Shown here: positions 16,128 to 24,480 of the stretch, one piece after another
Position numbering within the stretch: the first letter of the stretch is position 1
How the letters are laid out: each line of letters begins with the position of its first letter
Source of the DNA: JABILX01 sp041648305
Lineage (GTDB): Bacteria > Patescibacteriota > Gracilibacteria > UBA1369 > LOWO2-01-FULL-3
Length of the DNA stretch: 64,000 nt
Reading direction: 5' to 3'
Assembly: GCA_041648305.1 (NCBI GenBank)
Contig: JBAZPI010000002.1
Location: forward strand, 17,784 to 81,783
Translations under genes and position numbers: made by a program
Notes under the pieces: model-generated
What the model was told of the DNA's origin: nothing
Database searches by the model: none
Seen by the model: only the letters and a program-made list of their open reading frames with translations

Positions 16128-16304
16128 ATGTCTAGAGTTTATAATCACAATGTTCTAACATTGTGCTCAAAAAAGCATAATTCAGGCATGACAGAGGAGT
16201 TCATAAAAGAATGCGACGATATCATGCTTGATCTTATCAATAAAGGGTTAGTTGAGGCAATAAAGATGGAAAATGGAGAGGTAGGCTTTAGATTAAGTTA
16301 TTAA
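16128..16304 (+). CDS. Small hypothetical protein, 58 aa (or 38 aa from 16188)
   Basis: An open frame from ATG 16128 with a second in-frame ATG at 16188. The C-terminal part, MLDLINKGLVEAIKMENGEV then GFRLSY, reads like the end of a small helical or winged-helix protein and has good protein-like composition. A perfect inverted repeat CACAATGTT-CT-AACATTGTG (16146-16165) lies between the two ATGs and could be an operator for the shorter form. Neither start has a clear ribosome binding site. It is a minor gene call. Confidence 0.45.
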   Translation: MSRVYNHNVLTLCSKKHNSGMTEEFIKECDDIMLDLINKGLVEAIKMENGEVGFRLSY

Positions 16305-16322
16305 TCAAAAAATAGCCCACGA

Positions 16323-16345
16323 CCCCCTGCTCATCGAGCAGAGGG
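16323..16345. terminator. Hairpin between converging genes
   Basis: CCCTGCTC-ATC-GAGCAGAGGG forms a GC-rich stem between the small gene at 16128-16304 and the gene ending at 16406. There is no long T run, so it is only a candidate. Confidence 0.45.
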
Positions 16346-16405
16346 TTATTGGTCTCCATTCTTAATAATATGTCTCAATTCCTGATCTGATTAGCCTCTT
16401 TGACT

Positions 16406-18298
16406 TTATTTGCACTCTAAACTTCCGTTGGAATCGAGTTTTAAAACCCAAGCATCCCAATCCCCTGCACCTTTTGAATTTGTTCCAGCAGCCACAATAT
16501 ATCCACCATCATTTGTTTGCTGGATTGAATGTGCATGATCTCCATACTCTCCTCCAAATGTTTTGTCCCACAGCAAATTTCCATTTGAATCAAGTTTGAA
16601 AATCCAAGCATCTTCATTTCCTGTACTTTTTGAAACAGTCTTACCGACCACTACGTATCCACCATTAGTTGTTTGCTGGATTTCAAGTGCCCACCCCCAA
16701 TCATCACTTCCACCAAAAGTTTTGTCCCAGATTAAATTTCCATCTAAATCCAACTTAAAAACCCAAGCATTAAGATTCCCTATTTCACCAGCTATAATAT
16801 ACCCACCATCATTTGTTTGTTGGATTGAACCGGCATAAGTATCAATATTTCCTCCAAAAGTTTTATTCCAGTCTAAATCTCCGTTTGAATTAAGCTTTAA
16901 AATCCAAGCATTATTATTTCCTGTATCTTTTAAATTGGTCCAACCAGCTGCAATATATCCTCCATCAGTGGTTTGCTGGATTGAAACTGCCGTATCAATC
17001 TCACTTCCTCCAAAAGTTTTATCCCATTCCAACTCTCCTTTTGAATCCAGTTTTAAAATCCAAGCATCCATTTTACCTACACCTTTTGATATTGTCCCTC
17101 CAGCAATAATATAACCTCCATCAGAGGTTTGCTGGATAGAATCTGCCATATCATAATCACTTCCTCCAAAAGTTTTATCCCATTCTAAATTCCCATTTGA
17201 ATCAAGTTTGAAAACCCCGACATCAGAACCTTTCCCGCCATTAGAGTAAGATTTCTGACCAGCCACAATATATCCTCCATCGCTTGTTTGCTGGATTGAG
17301 GCTGCCCAATCCCAATCACTTCCTCCAAAAGTTTTATCCCATTTTAAATTTCCATCAGAATCCAACTTAAAAACCCAAGCATCTGCTTCTCCTGCACCTT
17401 TTGAAGTTGTTCCACCAGCCACGATATATCCACCATCATTTGTTTGCTGGATTGAATGTGCATTATCATTACCACTTCCCCCAAATGTTTTGTCCCACTT
17501 GTTAACTACACTATCACACTTATCAACAACACTAATAACAATAACCTCACTCCCTTCCATCTCCCCATCACTAACTTTAAACGTAACCTCGTACTCTCCA
17601 GCCTGATCATAAGTCGGAGTCCAAGAAAAAACAGCATGTTTTGTCCCTACTGGAACAGAAGGGGGAACGGGAGCATTTTCGTCAATTATTGAGCCTTCAG
17701 GAAGATTCTCTCCTGAAAAGATCAAATTATCACCATCTTTGTCGGTTCCATACAAATATATTTCATAATATTCTCCCTCGTTGATTTCTGTTTTTTCCAT
17801 CACTGTCATTAACACAGGAGCATGATTCACGTAAACACAAGCCCCCGCCGCAACATCAGGATGATACTTGCTCCCCAGCTCGGGACAACTCTTTTGGATA
17901 TAATAATAATACTTGTTAGTATTCGAGCACATTCCTTCCATCAAATAGGTCTTTCCATTCGGGAAAGTATAAATATAATCAGCTACACCATTTGGTTTTA
18001 TGTTAGTTTGGACGATTCCTTTCTGTGTAAAATTAGCTCCACCATCGTTATCGGTACACCAAGCAGCAGCCTCTTGGTATTTTGCGGCTGTTTCCAAGGC
18101 ATTCAAGGCACAAGTCCTATAATCCTTGTAGTTCTTGGCCATCAATAGAGGCACACAATCCGTAGACATGATGCTCCAGTATTTTTGTTTCTGATAATTC
18201 GTCAGATCGCTGAAAGATTTAGCAAAAACAACAGATGCAGATAAAAGCAGAATAGAAACAACGACTACAAGAGAAAGAAATGATTTTTTCATGTTCAT
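16406..18298 (-). CDS. Secreted seven-repeat beta-propeller protein with Ig-like domain
   Basis: A 630-aa exported protein. Residues 1-26 are a signal peptide (KKSFLSLVVVVSILLLSASV). A Cys-containing region follows (about 45-155), then a cadherin/Ig-like domain (about 158-255, with GTDKDGDNLIFS, FSWTPTYDQAGEY, FKVSDGE). The rest is seven tandem repeats of about 50 residues, each built on WDKTFGGS, SIQQT-DGGYI and AW-FKLDS-GNL, consistent with a seven-bladed propeller. It probably works on the cell surface in binding or adhesion. The promoter at 18324-18352 is near consensus. Confidence 0.85.
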   Translation of the reverse strand: MNMKKSFLSLVVVVSILLLSASVVFAKSFSDLTNYQKQKYWSIMSTDCVPLLMAKNYKDYRTCALNALETAAKYQEAAAWCTDNDGGANFTQKGIVQTNIKPNGVADYIYTFPNGKTYLMEGMCSNTNKYYYYIQKSCPELGSKYHPDVAAGACVYVNHAPVLMTVMEKTEINEGEYYEIYLYGTDKDGDNLIFSGENLPEGSIIDENAPVPPSVPVGTKHAVFSWTPTYDQAGEYEVTFKVSDGEMEGSEVIVISVVDKCDSVVNKWDKTFGGSGNDNAHSIQQTNDGGYIVAGGTTSKGAGEADAWVFKLDSDGNLKWDKTFGGSDWDWAASIQQTSDGGYIVAGQKSYSNGGKGSDVGVFKLDSNGNLEWDKTFGGSDYDMADSIQQTSDGGYIIAGGTISKGVGKMDAWILKLDSKGELEWDKTFGGSEIDTAVSIQQTTDGGYIAAGWTNLKDTGNNNAWILKLNSNGDLDWNKTFGGNIDTYAGSIQQTNDGGYIIAGEIGNLNAWVFKLDLDGNLIWDKTFGGSDDWGWALEIQQTTNGGYVVVGKTVSKSTGNEDAWIFKLDSNGNLLWDKTFGGEYGDHAHSIQQTNDGGYIVAAGTNSKGAGDWDAWVLKLDSNGSLECK

Positions 18299-18323
18299 AT
18301 TTTAGAAAGTAAAATTAGCTGGT

Positions 18324-18352
18324 AATTTACATGTTTTTGGCTTATTTGTCAA
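18324..18352 (-). promoter_or_regulatory. Promoter for the secreted propeller gene
   Basis: Minus strand: TTGACA (18352-18347), 17-bp spacer, TAAATT (18329-18324), leader of about 20 bases to ATG 18298. Confidence 0.7.
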
Positions 18353-18501
18353 GAAAAATGGAAAGACTGGATTTAGATTACGCTAAAGGGGGTGAGACCA
18401 TGGAGGATGTTCGAACAATGTTAGTACAGTTACATTACGGGGATGCAACTGCTTAATTACGACAATGCTTCCACAGTCTGATTCACTACATTTTTATGAT
18501 T

Positions 18502-18696
18502 TTACTTATCCCAATTTTCGGTCATTATTTTCTTTGCTTCTTCGGCATCTATTCCTTTTACCTCTGTTAGATAGAGCATACCTTGAAGCCAAGTTTCGAT
18601 TTCTGGTTTACCTGTAATGTTGGTGTAGTATTCTGCCCATTTTTTATTTGGTAATTTGCGGAATTCTTCTTCTGTAAGTTTGATTGGGTTTGTCAT
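18502..18696 (-). CDS. Small hypothetical protein, 64 aa
   Basis: A short acidic, probably helical protein (LTEEEFRKLPNKKWAEYYTN, then EEAKKIMTENW). I do not recognise it. It lies 26 bp downstream of the Cys-rich gene at 18723-19103 and would share its SAM-riboswitch-controlled transcript. Confidence 0.55.
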   Translation of the reverse strand: MTNPIKLTEEEFRKLPNKKWAEYYTNITGKPEIETWLQGMLYLTEVKGIDAEEAKKIMTENWDK

Positions 18697-18722
18697 GTTT
18701 AATTTGGTTAAATTAATATTTT

Positions 18723-19103
18723 TTATTCACCTTTTTCCTTTTTAATCTCTTTCCAGGCTTGTACTAACAATTTTCCAATGCGTGTTTGCTTCCCTGGGTG
18801 TAACAAATCTTGTCCAGTACGTGGATCGATTAAAGAGCTGTTTTTCAGCTGCCCATTAACTCCGTCAGGGCATTTGTGGCCCCAGGCGCAATAGACTGGA
18901 ATACCGAGAAGCCCTCTCTTTTCATCAAAAATGGTCGAGCCGATTGGGAATTCGTAGACTTTCTTGCCACATCTTTTGCAGATTTGCTTGTGGCACGAAC
19001 AAGAAACTTCTACCTCGAGCCCTCTTGCCGCTATGCAAGCTCCTTTGTAGTAACCGCACTTTTTGCATTTTTTGAGTCCTGCGGGGACTTGTACTTTTTT
19101 CAT
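18723..19103 (-). CDS. Cys-rich zinc-binding hypothetical protein under a SAM riboswitch
   Basis: A 126-aa soluble protein with a dense set of cysteines and histidines: CKKCGYYKGAC (about 13-23), CSCHKQICKRC (about 35-45) and CAWGHKC (about 72-78), which suggests two or three zinc sites. The C-terminal part is helical (RIGKLLVQAWKEIKKEKG). I do not know the family. A SAM riboswitch aptamer (19179-19266) and a 13-bp hairpin ending one base before the ATG lie directly upstream, so expression probably follows S-adenosylmethionine levels. That points to a role in methionine, SAM or methylation metabolism, although nothing in the protein names an enzyme activity. Confidence 0.65.
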   Translation of the reverse strand: MKKVQVPAGLKKCKKCGYYKGACIAARGLEVEVSCSCHKQICKRCGKKVYEFPIGSTIFDEKRGLLGIPVYCAWGHKCPDGVNGQLKNSSLIDPRTGQDLLHPGKQTRIGKLLVQAWKEIKKEKGE

Positions 19104-19104
19104 A

Positions 19105-19143
19105 TGAAAGAAGTTAAAAAATAGATAGTGTTAACTTCTTTCA
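19105..19143 (-). promoter_or_regulatory. Hairpin in the riboswitch expression platform
   Basis: Perfect 13-bp inverted repeat (arms TGAAAGAAGTTAA / TTAACTTCTTTCA, 13-base loop) ending one base before ATG 19103. It may hide the start codon region or interact with the upstream aptamer. Confidence 0.6.
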
Positions 19144-19178
19144 CCGAGCGTTTGCTTGAAACAATATTGGAATTCTTG

Positions 19179-19266
19179 TCTCATCTTACTTAGTTGGAGC
19201 ACCTTGCCTTTTGGTAGGTTGCTGACGGGTCATGGAGCATAAGTCTCTCGCCGTCTCTCGATGAAA
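19179..19266 (-). ncRNA. SAM riboswitch aptamer (S-box type)
   Basis: Read on the minus strand the segment shows the S-box landmarks in order: P1 left arm TTTCATC (19266-19260), GAGAGACGG, GAGAGACT...CTC (P2b), ATGACCCGTC closing P2 with GACGG, the conserved AGCAACC, a short P3, AAGGTGCTCC, and P1 right arm GATGAGA (19185-19179), which pairs with the left arm over seven bp with one G-U. P4 is short or missing, so this may be an S-box variant of the SAM-I/SAM-IV clan. A possible promoter (TTTACT, 18 bp, TACAAT) ends just before P1. Confidence 0.75.
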
Positions 19267-19317
19267 GCGTGCTAATTGTAGCAGATTTAATAAAAAAGAG
19301 TAAAGGGAATTGATTAT

Positions 19318-19749
19318 TCAACAAAAAGCGGGCTCCAGCATGCCCCGACTAGTCAGCTCGTCCAAATAGCTGAAGGATTGAGGAATTTTGAAGTTTTTGA
19401 CCGCTTTCGAAGGTTCGATGTGTGATTTTAGTTTTTTCACCTTATTTATTTCTATTGCATAGGCTATTTTTTGATCTTTGTAGTACTCGAAAAAATCCAA
19501 TTTTTCGATGCACCCGACGTCTTTATACTTTTCCCATATCATTCTCGGATTCCCGCTTACGATTTTCTTGAGTTTGAAATATCCGATTACTTTCTTGTAG
19601 GGACTGGAGGCATAAATTATGACGTATTTCACGTCTTTATTAAATTTTACTTTTCTAAATTCAACCTTCTTTTTACCTTCAAGAATTGAAAACGCGTACT
19701 TAGGTTTGATTGGTAAAAAAACTGTTTGCGAGGTTTTTGATTTTTTCAT
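19318..19749 (-). CDS. ASCH domain protein
   Basis: A 143-aa protein whose first 110 residues match the ASCH fold of the PUA-like superfamily: FLPIKPKYAFSILEGKKKVE followed by FRK, YASSPYKKVIGYFKL, and the later IAYAIEINKV strand. ASCH domains are predicted to bind RNA or modified nucleotides. The C-terminal tail ends with SYLDEL. It stands alone among hypothetical genes, upstream of the SAM riboswitch; no partner is evident. Confidence 0.75.
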   Translation of the reverse strand: MKKSKTSQTVFLPIKPKYAFSILEGKKKVEFRKVKFNKDVKYVIIYASSPYKKVIGYFKLKKIVSGNPRMIWEKYKDVGCIEKLDFFEYYKDQKIAYAIEINKVKKLKSHIEPSKAVKNFKIPQSFSYLDELTSRGMLEPAFC

Positions 19750-19886
19750 AGGAGGTTGGGGAAATTTTGCGAGTCAAAACACTATATTTTGTAAACAATC
19801 AAATGGCCATCAAATAAGCTTTTCCCCTTAAATAAGCCATTTCTTATCAGTAGTTACTAGTGTTTATCAATTAACAATCAAATGAG

Positions 19887-21341
19887 TTACGCCCAATAAG
19901 GAATATATTTTTTGTATCTGTTTGACTTATTATCCGGGTCAAATTCTTTAATCCATCCCTTCATAAGTGTTCGCTTGATAATTCTAGAAGCTATAGCCTT
20001 GTTTTTATCTTTGATTCCAAGCCTTTTACAAAGTGATGCATTTGTGAGAGCGTCTTGATTGATTACGTGTTGTATGCAACTGTGAAAATAGCACGCTCTA
20101 CATTGTTCCTCCTTTGTTAATTTTGATAGCTCTTTTTGTGAATATACGGTAACTCTAAGACCATCATTTTCTTGATTTTCAATGTTTGGCGGTGGTAATT
20201 GGGAAAGCTCTATGGCAAGTATTGCTCTATCAACACCGCTCCCTCGTTTCTCACATATTTTCATCCTACGTAACATGTCACTAAGTTTTTCATTCCTTGA
20301 TTTTGGTGGATGATCTATAAAACGGTCGGTTGGTATTAATGCTTTACCTGGATTTGATATTTCAATTCTATTTTCGAATATTTCCACTAAAGGTGCTGAA
20401 CCTGTCATCAAAAAATCTTGATGAACCAGAGCATTTGCTACAAATTCACGAATTGCATTCGGAGGATATGTAGTTTTAGTGCTACGCAGACCTCCCTCAA
20501 TTTTCTCTGGTTCTGGAATTTGGCTCTGTATATAGGATCTAATGTCTTCAAATCCAATAGCGTATCCGCGATGAAATGTTTCATCTTTTACTGCGTGAAG
20601 TCTATTCGTCCCGCTGTAGCTGATAATACGTACTGCTTTGTTTCTTAGTTTTGAAAAATTTCCGAGATTTCGAGCTAACAAGATAGCACCTAGATTTGTA
20701 ATATTTAATCTTCCCTTCTTTTTAACTAGGAATTCCTCTTGAAGTAGTTTTTCTACAATTCCTGTTTGGTTTTTTGGTCTAGTTTCTCCAGTTAGCCGAA
20801 AATATTGATCAAATTCTAAGAGGTCGATGGCATCTGATTCTGAAATATCCTCTTTTGCGAGCTTGTCTTCAAATGGTGTTCTTCGCTCCCATATAATTGC
20901 TTCTTTCTCGGGAAACTCATCTAATGGTTTTTTAATACTACCTATTCGTATCCAAGCCTTATTATTGAATTTTACTGGCCCAGCAAATGCTGGCTGAATG
21001 AAAAATATAACTATTCTCCCATCCGGATGTTTAACTTCTTGAATTTTGAAATCTATTTTTGGTTTTAAATTTCTATGTAGCCATGGCTCAAGATCTTCTG
21101 CTCCTTTACCTTTTGTTTTTTCAGGTGCATATTTGGTTCCTACTATTTTGTGTGTTTCATCCTCTATCCCAAATATTAAATAAGCTTCGCTTCTTTGGTG
21201 CAGACAGGCGGAATTTGCAAGTGCAGAAATATATTCTCCAATTTTGTCCGGAGCCTGGTGATTTAACTTAAATTCAACCCATTCCGCCTCTGAAGATATC
21301 CTTCTGAGATCATTGATTAACTTTATTGCTTCTTCTTGCAT
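19887..21341 (-). CDS. AlbA_2/Schlafen-like ATP-binding protein
   Basis: A 484-aa protein. Residues about 10-150 form an AlbA_2 (Schlafen AlbA-like) domain: EWVEFKLNHQAPDKIGEYIS and ALANSACL...AYLIFGIED. A GHKL-type ATP-binding segment follows (about 285-370: AIREFVANALVHQDF, IEISNPGKAL, EKRGSGVDRAI), and the C-terminus is a winged helix. This is the COG2865-type architecture, usually annotated as a transcriptional regulator or RNA-binding protein and often in accessory or defence regions. The putative -10 TAAGAT lies six bases before the ATG, as in other leaderless genes here. Confidence 0.85.
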   Translation of the reverse strand: MQEEAIKLINDLRRISSEAEWVEFKLNHQAPDKIGEYISALANSACLHQRSEAYLIFGIEDETHKIVGTKYAPEKTKGKGAEDLEPWLHRNLKPKIDFKIQEVKHPDGRIVIFFIQPAFAGPVKFNNKAWIRIGSIKKPLDEFPEKEAIIWERRTPFEDKLAKEDISESDAIDLLEFDQYFRLTGETRPKNQTGIVEKLLQEEFLVKKKGRLNITNLGAILLARNLGNFSKLRNKAVRIISYSGTNRLHAVKDETFHRGYAIGFEDIRSYIQSQIPEPEKIEGGLRSTKTTYPPNAIREFVANALVHQDFLMTGSAPLVEIFENRIEISNPGKALIPTDRFIDHPPKSRNEKLSDMLRRMKICEKRGSGVDRAILAIELSQLPPPNIENQENDGLRVTVYSQKELSKLTKEEQCRACYFHSCIQHVINQDALTNASLCKRLGIKDKNKAIASRIIKRTLMKGWIKEFDPDNKSNRYKKYIPYWA

Positions 21342-21473
21342 GTATTTATCTTATTTAGTTTCAGTATATAACTTTTTGCTATTTTAATTAAATTGTTTTT
21401 GGGGCAAAGCGAAGAAAGAAAAGTTTAAGGTGTTAAACCCTCTCCTAGCCTCCCTCCGGAGGGAGAAGGAAAT

Positions 21474-21573
21474 AGAAATTGCGACAGGACGCCTTCGCTT
21501 TTTATTCACCCCCTTTGTCCCCCTCAAGGGGGAATGTAGAAACTGCGACTGGATCGCTTCGCTTCCTGTCGCT
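21474..21573. repeat. REP-like repeat cluster beside tRNA-Gly
   Basis: Holds TAGAAATTGCGACAGGACGC (also at 15961), a CCCCC-TTGA-GGGGG hairpin, and TAGAAACTGCGACTGGATCG with the closing CCTGTCGC. A TCCCTCCGGAGGGA palindrome lies at about 21452. These are nested copies of one hairpin family. Confidence 0.65.
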
Positions 21574-21574
21574 A

Positions 21575-21649
21575 TGGAGCGGGTAACGGGAATCGAACCC
21601 GTATCCCTGCCTTGGCAAGGCAATGTAATAGCCACTATACTATACCCGC
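21575..21649 (-). tRNA. tRNA-Gly (GCC)
   Basis: Minus strand, with CCA encoded. The acceptor stem GCGGGTA pairs with TACCCGC, the anticodon loop is TTGCCAA (anticodon GCC), and the T arm contains GGTTCGATTCC. Discriminator base is T. It lies between the REP cluster and pnp. Confidence 0.95.
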
Positions 21650-21682
21650 TAGGTTTTGGCGTCGCCTGGTCGGCGCTGCCTT

Positions 21683-23815
21683 TTATTTCAAAAGCGCTAC
21701 GCGTGAAAGATTGTAGCGGCCTTGATCGTCGATTTCAACCAATTTTACTTTGACGACGTCGCCGAGTTTGACTACATCTTCAACGCGGTTGACACGTTCT
21801 TTTGCGAGCTTCGATATGTGCACCAAACCGTCTTTGCCGGGAGCTATCTCAACAAATGCGCCGAAGTCCATGATTCGTACAACTTTTCCTTCGATGATGT
21901 CTCCGACTTTCGGTTTGTATGTAAGACGTTTGATCCAATCAACCGCTTTTTGACCTTTTTCCTGATCTGGAGCTGTGATTGTGACCTGGCCGTCGTCGTC
22001 GATGTTTACTTCAACATCGCATTCCTTGGAAATCGCTTGAATTGTTTCGCCTCCTTTGCCGATAACTACGCGGATGTCGTCCTGATCAACTGTGAGATTC
22101 ATAATCAATGGCGCGTATTTAGACAATTCTTTGCGAGGTTCTGCGATTGTTTTGAGCATTGAAGCAAGGATTTCTGCGCGGGCCTCCTTCGCTCTTTGGA
22201 GCGCTCGCTTCATCAATTCAATCGAAATGCCTTTTACCTTAATATCCATTTGAAGAGCCGTGATTCCTTCTGTTGTTCCCGTGACTTTGAAGTCCATGTC
22301 GCCCCCGAAATCCTCCATTCCCTGAATGTCAGTCAGGATGACGTATGATCCGTCTTCTTTCTCGCCGCCGTTAAACTTTTCTTTGTCTACCATCAAGCCC
22401 ATCGCGACTCCGGAAACCGGTCTTGTGATCGGGACACCGGCGTCCATGAGCGAGAGCGTTGAGCCGCAGACGGAAGCCATTGAGCTACTGCCGTTGCAGC
22501 TTGTAACTTCTGAAACTAGCCACATCGTGTATGGGAAGACGTCTTTGGGTGGGAGAACCGGGACGAGTGCGCGTTCCGCCAAGTCTCCATGACCGATTTC
22601 ACGGCGTGAAGGGCCTCGGAGCATTTTGATTTCGCCCGTGGCGTATGGCGGGAAGTGATAATGATGCATGTAGCGCTTTTCCCTGTCATCGTCCATTGTG
22701 TCGATGGTTTGAGCGTCTTGTGGGCCGCCGAGGGTCGTGATCGTGAGAACTTGAGTTTCTCCCCTATTGAAGAGGCCGGTTCCGTGAGTGCGGGGAAGGA
22801 CGCCAACGAAAGAGCTTAACTCGCGGATTTCGTCCGGTTTGCGTCCGTCGATACGGATACCCTTTTCGAGAATTTCTTTTCTCATTCGTTTCTCTAATTT
22901 ACTCATGATCAGCTCTTTCAATTCCATTTCCGTGAAGACTTCGTCTTCGATTTCTTTCGCAAATTTTTCGAGGATTGTGGCTTCGACTTTGTGGAGATTT
23001 TCTTTCACTTCTTTCTTTGATTTGCCTTTTATTGATTCGAGCATTTTGTCCGTCAGTATGCTCTCGACTGCTTTGGTCGCTTCTTCGGAAGGAAGATTTA
23101 ATTCGAGTTCAATGTTTGGGACTTCGTTCTGCTTCTTGTATTCAGCTGCGAAATCCAATTGGACTTGGCAGAGGTGTTTGATTTCTTCGTGAGCTACTTG
23201 AAGAGCTTCGAGAATCACTTCTTCCGATACTTCATTCACGGCCGCCTCCACCATCGTGATGGCGTCGAGCGTTCCGGCAACAACCAAATTGAGTTTGCCT
23301 TCTTCGCATTCTTTGTATGTCGGGTTTACGATGCATTTCCCGTTCAAATATCCCATTCGGACAGCTCCGACTGGTCCTTCAAATGGCGCGCCTGTGAGCA
23401 TCAGAGCGGCTGAGGCCGCATTGATAGCTGTTGTGCCTGGATCAACTTCGAGATCGGCCGATAGCGCGCTACAAACAATCTGTACTTCGTTTGCGGTTCC
23501 TTTTGGGAAAAGTGGGCGGATTGGTCTATCTATCAGGCGCGATGTAAGAATTGCGTTTTCTGAAGGACGACCTTCGCGTTTAATAAATCTGCTGCCTTTT
23601 ATCTTGCCAGCTGCGTACATATTCTCCTCGTAGTCGACGACCATCGGGAAATAATCCGTACCTTCCTTTCCTTTTTCCGATACAGAAGCATTCGCGAGAA
23701 TAATTGTGTCGCCTAACGACGCAATGATATAACCTGTTGCTTGTGTATGAATTCGGCTAACTGAAAGTTTAAATTCTCTTCCAGATAGATCAATTGAAAA
23801 ATCTTTTGGTTCCAT
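21683..23815 (-). CDS. pnp: Polyribonucleotide nucleotidyltransferase (PNPase)
   Basis: A 710-aa protein, the usual bacterial length. It degrades RNA 3' to 5' by phosphorolysis. Two RNase PH domains are seen (DRPIRPLFPKG in the first; GTGLFNRGETQVL and the later PYTMWLVSEV in the second, where MDFKVTGTTEGITALQMDIK carries catalytic Asp residues), followed by a KH domain (IRVVIGKGGETIQAI) and an S1 domain (GDIIEGKVVRIMDFGAFVEI). It lies 168 bp downstream of rpsO, the classic rpsO-pnp order. The intergenic region holds a hairpin, a usual site for RNase III or autoregulatory processing. Confidence 0.97.
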   Translation of the reverse strand: MEPKDFSIDLSGREFKLSVSRIHTQATGYIIASLGDTIILANASVSEKGKEGTDYFPMVVDYEENMYAAGKIKGSRFIKREGRPSENAILTSRLIDRPIRPLFPKGTANEVQIVCSALSADLEVDPGTTAINAASAALMLTGAPFEGPVGAVRMGYLNGKCIVNPTYKECEEGKLNLVVAGTLDAITMVEAAVNEVSEEVILEALQVAHEEIKHLCQVQLDFAAEYKKQNEVPNIELELNLPSEEATKAVESILTDKMLESIKGKSKKEVKENLHKVEATILEKFAKEIEDEVFTEMELKELIMSKLEKRMRKEILEKGIRIDGRKPDEIRELSSFVGVLPRTHGTGLFNRGETQVLTITTLGGPQDAQTIDTMDDDREKRYMHHYHFPPYATGEIKMLRGPSRREIGHGDLAERALVPVLPPKDVFPYTMWLVSEVTSCNGSSSMASVCGSTLSLMDAGVPITRPVSGVAMGLMVDKEKFNGGEKEDGSYVILTDIQGMEDFGGDMDFKVTGTTEGITALQMDIKVKGISIELMKRALQRAKEARAEILASMLKTIAEPRKELSKYAPLIMNLTVDQDDIRVVIGKGGETIQAISKECDVEVNIDDDGQVTITAPDQEKGQKAVDWIKRLTYKPKVGDIIEGKVVRIMDFGAFVEIAPGKDGLVHISKLAKERVNRVEDVVKLGDVVKVKLVEIDDQGRYNLSRVALLK

Positions 23816-23940
23816 AAAAAAAATGGGTTAAATTTTGCCCGGCCTTGCGGACGGGTTGCCCATTTTAGAACCAATCGAAGCTTAAGTAACAAGATTCGAG
23901 AAGCATTGCGCTCGCGCCTGCTTCCCCAATTCTGCCACTT

Positions 23941-23956
23941 AAACCGTTTTCGGTTT
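23941..23956. repeat. rpsO-pnp intergenic hairpin
   Basis: AAACCG-TTTT-CGGTTT, 28 bases past the rpsO stop. It may be a weak terminator or a processing site in the pnp leader. Confidence 0.5.
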
Positions 23957-23983
23957 TAATGGGCGGTGTATATGTTAAAGGTC

Positions 23984-24382
23984 TTATTTTTTCTTTGCGG
24001 CTTTCTTTTCCTTCTTCGCAGCTTTCTTTTCAGCTTTTTTGGCCGGCTTCGCCGTCTTCTGCTCAACTTTTTCTTTCACCACTTTTCTCTTAACTGTTTC
24101 TCTTGTTTCGGCTTGTTTTGGATTTTTTAGCTTTAATTTCTTAATCAAGTCTTCATAACTTTCTTTACTATGGAGACGTAGGTAATTCAAATGCTTTCTC
24201 CTTTTGCCAACCATTTCAAGAAGTCCCTTTCTCGAATGATTATCTTTTGAATGGCCCAAAAGATGTTCCTGAAGGGCGTTTATCCTCTCAGTCAGTATTG
24301 CTACCTGTACTTGTGCTGAGCCAGTATCCTTGGTATGGACCGCAAATTTTTCTATAATTTTCTTTTTTTCTGATCGATTCAT
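23984..24382 (-). CDS. rpsO: 30S ribosomal protein S15
   Basis: 132 aa from ATG 24382. The S15 core is clear (GSAQVQVAILTERINALQEH, HSKDNHSRKGLL, VGKRRKHLNYL). It binds 16S rRNA in the platform of the small subunit. Bacterial S15 is normally about 89 residues; here a Lys/Ala-rich tail of about 45 residues is added (AEKKAAKKEKKAAKKK). A longer frame upstream of 24382 covers the leader and is not coding. The promoter at 24430-24458 and a CTTCCC-GAAA-GGGAG leader hairpin precede it. Confidence 0.95.
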   Translation of the reverse strand: MNRSEKKKIIEKFAVHTKDTGSAQVQVAILTERINALQEHLLGHSKDNHSRKGLLEMVGKRRKHLNYLRLHSKESYEDLIKKLKLKNPKQAETRETVKRKVVKEKVEQKTAKPAKKAEKKAAKKEKKAAKKK

Positions 24383-24429
24383 GTGTAAAAAGGGTAAAAA
24401 AATTCTCCCTTTCGGGAAGTTCACGGGTA

Positions 24430-24458
24430 AATTTATCAGATTTTGCGGATTTTGACAA
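24430..24458 (-). promoter_or_regulatory. rpsO promoter
   Basis: Minus strand: TTGTCA (24458-24453), 17-bp spacer, TAAATT (24435-24430), leader of about 40 bases with a small hairpin. Confidence 0.65.
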
Positions 24459-24480
24459 GGGGTTTTTTTATAGCCTTTTT

